A stretch of 64,000 bases of DNA from Arachis hypogaea. Taxonomy: Eukaryota; Streptophyta; Magnoliopsida; Fabales; Fabaceae. Under the pieces are notes generated by a model. It did not search any database. It was not told the DNA's origin and worked only from the letters and a program-made list of their open reading frames with translations. Positions within the stretch are counted from its first letter, which is position 1, and the number at the start of each line of letters is the position of its first letter. A program made the position numbers and the translations under genes. Location of the stretch: positions 134,224,737 through 134,288,736 of the forward strand of contig NC_092038.1 in the NCBI RefSeq assembly GCF_003086295.3. Reading direction: 5' to 3'. Positions 58,097-64,000 of this stretch are shown in pieces.

Positions 58097-58766
58097 ATGG
58101 TTCATAAAGAGGAACAATCTGTTGAAGGTGAAGTTGTCCATATCAAACCAGAGGATGATGAGAGATTTATTGAAGAAAATTTGCTTATGGTAGGGAAGAT
58201 TCTCTCGGACAAAGAGGTTAGCTTCAAGACTTGCAAAGCGGTACTTTTGGGAATCTGGGAGAATCCGAAAGGAGTAGCGATCTCGGATGTCGGCAGAAAA
58301 TCTTGTTAACCTACAGATATGGAATGGAAGACAGTTAGTATACGATGTGGACCACAAATATATGGAATTATGGGTACAAACATATGGGCTTCCACTTAAT
58401 TACATAACAAGGAAAACGGTTGAGACTATCGGTAAGAAAATAGGAGTCGTGATAGAAATGGAGAATCCACGATTGAATAACATACTACAGAGAACTTTTT
58501 TCAGGGTGGAGGTAACGTTGAACATCACTAAACCTTTATCTACTGGCTTCTGGCTAGCAATAGAAAATCATCAAACTTTTTGGGTTTATTTCAAATATGA
58601 AAGGATTCAGGATAGCTACTATCTAAACTATGGAATCCTTGGTCATAGTAAGAAGGAATGTAAAAATCCAATGGCTACAGCAAGCTGGGACTCGATGAAA
58701 CCAAGATATGGACTGAGATTAGGGGTTAATAGAGCTAAGCCCCTTTTAGCCAGGGGAACAGAGTAG
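58097..58766 (+). pseudogene. LINE (L1-type) ORF1 remnant with DUF4283-like domain
   Basis: An ATG at 58097 opens a frame to 58308 (ENLLMVGKILSDKEVSFKTC; KAVLLGIWENPKG). After a shift it continues from about 58290 with LVNLQIWNGRQLVYDVDHKY, MELWVQTYGLPLNYITRKTV and IGKKIGVVIEMEN. This is the domain that plant L1 ORF1 proteins share with zinc-knuckle RNA-binding proteins. The knuckle itself is damaged: DSYYLNYGILGHSKKECKNP has Tyr where two of the zinc-binding Cys are expected. Further low-quality coding remnants extend to about 59850. Confidence 0.8.
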
Positions 58767-59851
58767 CAAGAGAAAGACGAAAATAGGGAGTGGATAGACA
58801 ATAAACAAACGTGTGAGGGAGAGCATGCAACAATGGACACTATGAAGGGAGCAACGAGCAAAAGAGAGTGGTACAGGCAAGAGAGTAGGAGGAGGGATTT
58901 AGAGAACTTTCGAAGCTGACTCAGAGCAACAAAAGGTTCGAGGTAGGGAGAGCCAATGATCAAGAGAGCAAATCGAGGAGGTTTCAGAAAATCTATTAAA
59001 CATGTGTGTTATTTCAGAAAGGAAAGAATTAAGAATGGGTGAGAAAAGAGCAGACTTTATAAATAGGATGAGAAAAGGAAAAGATAGGCTTCAAGAATTA
59101 GAATAGGAGAATTGGGCTTCCAGGCCCAATGTAATTTTCTCTTTGAATCAAGAAGTATCTAGACCGTGCAAAATCAGGATGACAAGGAGGGGGCAAGAGG
59201 ACTATATATAAGTTATGGATAATAACGATGCCCAAACTTTCGCTACGAAATCAACGTTGAATGAGTTATAGCTAGTTGGACTGAAGGAAACTGAGGGCCA
59301 AACAAAAAACCAGCAAGTAGAGAAAGGTGACAGGGAGTGACATGTGTCTAACAATAAGGGAAGAGCTAGAAAAGTTTTTTGGCAAGAAGGATACCTAACA
59401 AATTCAACATGACAACAAGGAAATGCTGAAACAAGCAGAGAAGGAGACAGAAATCATAAGGCATAATGCAGGGTAGCTGTGGAGTTACAGAAGAAAACCA
59501 AAAATGAAAATAATTGTTACTACAGGTGGCAGAGCAGAACCATGATTCAGAGAATGGAGAATGGGGATGAGTATTACGTCGAACTAGCTGAGGATCAGCT
59601 AGAAATGGAAGAGGATAATATTGCAATGCCACAATAGAGGAATGATCATCAGTGGGCTTTGGAGTTGGCTTATAACATAGGGATAACTCTGAACCTTAAA
59701 AGAAAAAGAGATATAAGCAACAAGGTAGATTATGAAGCAAATATGAAAGAAGCAAAAGACCTTTGTATGCAAGAACCAAGTAAGAAGTTCAAAAAGAATA
59801 TGGAACAATCACGGCCGAGGAGGCGGGCCTTGACATGCCCCACCAACAGCC

Positions 59852-61999
59852 ATGATTGTCGTCAGCTGGAACTGTCGAGGGATGGCGGCCCCCTCGATAG
59901 TGTATGAATTAAAAAGTGTCTATAAATCTTTCAGGCCGTCCTTTTTGTTCCTTATGGGGACCAAAGCTAGCAAACTAAGTTGTGATAAAATTAGGAGAAA
60001 GTTAAGTTTTGACAACATATTTTGTGTGGAATCCTAGGGGCTGTCCGGGGGATTGTGTTTATTTTGGAAGAATAATGTAAATATTCATGTTTATGCTTGG
60101 TTTGACAACTTTATAAAAACTAAAATCAGTAGTGGCAATGATAAGGATTGGAAAGCAACTTTTGTTTATGGCCATCTAAATCACAAGAGAAGAAAGGAGT
60201 TATGAAAGGAGTTAACTTGTGCTAATCAAAATTTGGAAGAGCCAAAAATGTTTATTGGGAACTTTAATGATGTAATTTCCCAAGAGGAGAAAAGTAGGAT
60301 TGCACCCAAAATCGACTAGTCAGATTGAAACTTTTAGGACTTTTGTAGATGAAAATGCACTCATGAACTTGGAACTACAAGGGATGAAATACACGTGGTT
60401 TATTAACCTAAGGAATGATTTTGTTACTAAAGAGAGGATAGATAGAGTACTCGTTAATTGGGAATGGAGAAGAGATTTCCAACATGCCACGCTTTCAGCC
60501 TTACCAGCTATAAGCTCGGATCATACTCCTCTAGTTCTCAATGTTGAACCGTAAGGAAAGAGGAGTAAAAGTTTTAAATTTGAGGCCTATTGGGCTGACC
60601 ATGCCGACTGTGACACTATTATAATGAGGGGATGGAGTAGTTCTTATTGTAATAGTGGAGTTAATCATTAGACAAATTTATATCGAAGGATACAAAATTG
60701 TAAGAAGGAAATGATCAAATGAAGTAGGGAAAATTTTAAGAGGGCATATGTTGAAATAGAAAAACTGAAGTACAGCCTCAAGCAAGCGCAAGAAGGAGAA
60801 TGTACAGAGACACAGCAACAGGAGATCAACAGACTAAAAATGGAGATTACTAGATTATGGAGACAAGAGGAAAAATATTGGGGTCAAAGGTCGAGGGTGA
60901 AATGGTTGAAATTTGGGGACAAGAATACATCTTTTTTCATGCCTCTACCATCCAAAGAAGGGATAGAAATAGGATAGACATATTAAAGGATTCCAGAGGA
61001 GAATGGGTATGTAGGGAGAATGATATTCTTAAGTTGGCAGCAGATATTTTTCAAAATCTTTTTAAGGCTTCAGAGAATTTAAATATGACTGAATGCATAA
61101 GTAATATTCCTATTAGAGTGACTGAAGATATGAATGGGGAGCTCATGAAGGAGGTTACTGATCAGGAGATCAAAGAGGCTACCTTTAGCCTTGGAAGTCT
61201 CAAGGCACTAGGACCAGATGGATTAAATGGTCTGTTCTTTCAAAAGCATTGGACAGTTGTTGAGAAAGAGGTTTATGAAGTTGTTAATAGCTTTTTTCAT
61301 GACAGAAATTTACCAAGCAGTATTAGAGAAACCTTTTTGGTATTGGTCCCTAAAACTAACTACCCGAAAACCCTTAATCAGCTTAGGCCGATTAGCTGTT
61401 ACAACTTCATTTACAAGATTATCTCTAGGGTGATGGTTATTAGGCTTAGAAGAATAATAGATAAAATTATATCACCATCCAAAATACTTTTGTGGGGGGA
61501 CGCCTGATTCAAGATAACATGGTAATTGTGTAAAAAATATTCCATGCTTTAAATAAAAAAAAAAGGAACAAATGCTTCCAGGAATTTAGCCATTAAGGTT
61601 GACATGAATAAAGCTTATGATAGGTTGGAGTGGTCATTCCTAGAAGCAACTCTAAAGACCTTTGGGTTCAACCCGCATTGGGTCAAGATAATAATGAAGT
61701 GTGTGAGACAAGTCAGTTATAAGATTAAAATTAATAGACTTTTGTCAAGGAACGTTGTGCCGCAGAGGGAACTTGGGCAGGGGGATTCCTTATCGCCATA
61801 CCTTTTTATCATAGCGGCTGAGGTTTTCCCCATCCTTATGGACAAGGCTAGAAAAGAGGGCAGAATTTTTAGAGTTAAAATTGCCCCTACTGCACCAGCT
61901 GTCTCAGACCTCTTCTTTGTGGATGATTGTATAATTTTCTCCAAAGATAGTGAGAAAGAATTTTATCAGCTCAAAACTATTTTGAATATGTATACGGAA
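59852..61999 (+). pseudogene. LINE (L1-type) ORF2 remnant: endonuclease and reverse transcriptase
   Basis: The endonuclease starts IVVSWNCRGMAAPSIVYEL, but the catalytic Glu motif (ETK) reads GTK (FLMGTK). Later blocks are VYGHLNHKRRKEL, FIGNFNDVIS, LNLELQGMKYTWF and SSDHTPLVLN with the catalytic His. The RT has ALGPDGLNGLFFQKHW, RPISCYNFIYKIIS, VDMNKAYDRLEWSFL (catalytic Asp), GQGDSLSPYLFI and FVDDCIIFS in place of FADD. Stops or shifts occur near 60035, 60200, 60555, 60670, 60720, 61507 and 61560. Similarity ends after LNMYTEA at about 61999; the C-terminal part and poly-A tail are missing. Confidence 0.88.
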
Positions 62000-62662
62000 G
62001 CTGTGTTGCTGTTTTTTATGCTGTTTTCGCATTCTTATGCTTTGTGTAGCTTAATTTTTTGCATTCTTTGTATTGTGCTTTGACTATTTAATTAAAGAAT
62101 TGTTCTTAACAAAGTTAAAAGAGATGTTTAAGAAAAATGAATAAATCACATTTGAGAGTGTGTACTCCAATAAGTAGTTGAAGATTTTTAATATGGTTCT
62201 TCTCTTTTGATTTTGATGATTAATAACAAATTTTAATATTTATCTTTAATATTTTGATATTTATTTAGTTTGTATTTAAATGAGATTAATTATAACACTT
62301 TGAGTGATGTAATATTTTTAATTTGGATAATATTTTAAGATTTATGTTAGAATATAATTATATTGTAATATATTTATTTATATTCTATTTATTATTTTAT
62401 TATAAAATAATTATTTCAATTAAACTAAATAAATCAATAAATTAATAGCTAATACAGTTTAATGACCCATTTGATTTTCAAAACCTTAATTATGAAAACC
62501 AAACATAATAAAGAGGATATATAATTGTCGAAACATCAGATCTTATAACAAACATTAACTACTCTATATCAAAATCATTTTTGTTTGAGAAAAAAATTTA
62601 TATAGAATTTACATATCTACAATCATATTGAATATTGGATACTCTTCACTTTTTAGATATAA
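62000..62662. other. AT-rich spacer between LINE and Helitron
   Basis: No coding signal or clear transposon ends. The LINE homology ends at the left and the Helitron 3' tip lies at 62663. Confidence 0.5.
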
Positions 62663-62675
62663 CTAGTGTATGAAC

Positions 62676-62690
62676 CCGTGCTCAGCACGG
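62676..62690 (-). terminator. Helitron 3' hairpin
   Basis: CCGTGCTCAGCACGG forms a 7-bp stem with a one-base loop (or 6 bp with three). It is placed nine bases from the terminal CTAG (62663-62666), acting as the rolling-circle stop signal of Helitrons. Confidence 0.85.
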
Positions 62691-62996
62691 AAAAAATTTA
62701 TAAAAGTAAAAAAAAAATTTATATGTTTAGATATTTTTCAAAAAAACACTAAATAATTATTATGTTAAAAATTTATAAAATTATTATCAAAATCAAAGTT
62801 TAACTTAAAAATAGTGAGTAATAATTATTTTACACTTTTTTTAAGTAAAATAATTATACATTGATACAATATTTAAAATAAAATTAAAATATTTATATTA
62901 GAATCCTATTTTTTCAAAAACTTCTCTATAAACAACATTGATAGTTGAATTTGCAGATATTCCTACGTGATTCATAAGTAAAACTTGTAAACCTCT

Positions 62997-64000
62997 CTAA
63001 CTCTTAACTCTTGAAAGTGCCACATATAGTTGGCCGTGTATAAAAACTGGTTTGGGCAAGTACAATCCAACATGAGATAAAGTTTGTCCTTGAGACTTAT
63101 TAATTGTCATGGCAAATGATACTATTATGGGAAACTGTCTTCGTTGGAATCTAACTCGGACGGTTTCATTTGTTGGTACCATATTCATTCTTGGAATCAA
63201 AGCAATATGACCAACATTGTTACCCGTTAAGACTTCACATTCTATGACATGATTTTCAAGTATCCTAACTTGTAGCCTTGTACCATTACAAAGACCACTG
63301 GATTGGTCAATATTCCTCAATAACATCACCAGAACACCAACTTTAAGTATTAATTTATGTGGAGGCAAACCAGAGCAATTTATGCTATTCAGTAATTCAA
63401 GAGCATAGAGATCTATTTGACTCTCCATATTCCCTTCATTCATACAAATCGAATCCGAACTAAGATATAATTTTTTTCCTCCAGAAATGACAGCCATCAG
63501 ATGGTCGTTGATCTCTTCAACGATGTCCAGCGAGGGAGCCAGTATAGTTCTTGCTTTGAAAAAATCCTTTAAGGACATGTTATCCAAAATATTTTGATAA
63601 GAAAAATGAACGAACTCATCAAATGCCTGGTTCGAAGAAGGAATAACAATATCTCTTGGAAGACATATCTCAGATTCACCATCCATATTGTCACATATTA
63701 GACCATCACAAACTTTCAATAAGCACTCACCAAATTTCTCTGTCTCATCTTGATCTGAAGCAGTCGTCCCTACAAAGAGTCTCATATTTTTTATTAGTTT
63801 GAGCACCTGACAAAACTTCCAAAGGTAAGACTAATTTGTCTCAATCCTTGTAAAATGATAGAAAGAATTTGTCTAAAGTCTCCCCTAGTACAACCACTTT
63901 TCCTCCAAAGGGAAAATCTTTGTTATATGTTGGAGAAAACCTCATGATATCACCTAAGAATTTATCAAGTGCTTCATAACAGTACCTACTAACCATTGGA
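62997..64000 (-). pseudogene. Helitron PIF1-like helicase, C-terminal region, decayed
   Basis: The open part 63806-62997 contains LKLIKNMRLF, CLPRDIVIPSS, ILAPSLDIVEEIND, ELLNSINCSGLPPHKLILK, a GVLVMLLRNIDQSSGLCNGT motif, RVRFQRRQFPIIVSFAMTIN, KSQGQTLSHVGLYLP and YVALSRVKS, all in the order of plant Helitron helicases. Upstream to 64000, PMVSRYCYEALDKFLGDIM and FGGKVVVLG are visible. The following G-D-F-R-Q motif is in another frame and a stop sits near 63838, so the gene is frameshifted. The helicase unwinds DNA during rolling-circle transposition. Confidence 0.88.

Larger units (their letters stand above)
62663..64000 (-). mobile_element. 3' part of a Helitron, running off the right edge
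   Basis: On the minus strand the element ends CACTAG followed by host T, with a GC-rich hairpin nine bases before the CTAG: the standard Helitron 3' terminus. Inside lies a Helitron-type helicase (62997-64000). The Rep domain and 5' TC end would lie to the right, outside the window. Confidence 0.85.

Overview
The window is nuclear DNA of a flowering plant. Its genes have many short exons with GT-AG introns, it is AT-rich between genes, and it is packed with nested plant transposons. A legume close to peanut (Arachis) is my best guess, from the style of the plant-mobile-domain element at 8.7-9.2 kb and of the Athila-type LTR. That is recognition from memory, not a computed match.

Left part (1-13.2 kb): two adjacent minus-strand NRT1/PTR (NPF) transporter copies. 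The first runs off the left edge and looks intact as far as seen. The second (2595-4460) is a broken copy cut by a CACTA-like end. A set of MITEs follows, three with clear target-site duplications: Mutator-type 1660-2005, hAT-type 6089-6538, Harbinger-type 7592-8458. The promoter and first codons of a plant-mobile-domain (PMD) element (about 8.74-9.2 kb) then abut a BUB1 spindle-checkpoint kinase gene (9372-13168) that has lost its 5' exons but keeps 12 exons in one open frame.

Middle (13.2-57.7 kb): a 2.27-kb solo LTR with a 5-bp target duplication (15207-17476), then a segment present three times in the same orientation. Each copy carries an RH17-type (DBP7/DDX31-like) DEAD-box RNA helicase gene on the minus strand. 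Copy 1 (18117-30822) has an intact 10-exon, 612-residue reading frame but has taken three extra transposons: a MITE in the stop codon, and a solo LTR plus a Mutator-like element in the upstream microsatellite. Copy 2 (43885-52568) is full length but decayed. Copy 3 (52569-57683) is joined directly to copy 2 and lacks the N-terminal exons. Copies 1 and 2 are separated by about 13 kb of nested elements: an Athila-type Ty3/gypsy element with one LTR (32714-38037), and a 4.8-kb CACTA-like element (38290-43058) carrying pieces of two host genes, one of them a START-type lipid-transfer gene.

Right part (57.7-64 kb): an inverted copy of a repeat seen at 14.4 kb, a decayed L1-type LINE (about 58.06-62.0 kb), and the 3' end of a Helitron (62663 to the edge, minus strand) with a classical terminal hairpin plus CTAG and a decayed PIF1-like helicase.

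Functionally, the only gene that looks able to make a complete protein here is RH17 copy 1. The first NPF gene may continue intact outside the window. Truncated BUB1 could still be transcribed. I see no tRNA, rRNA, CRISPR array or novel multi-gene system. The most interesting material is structural: the triplication, the transposon-BUB1 junction and the gene-carrying CACTA element.
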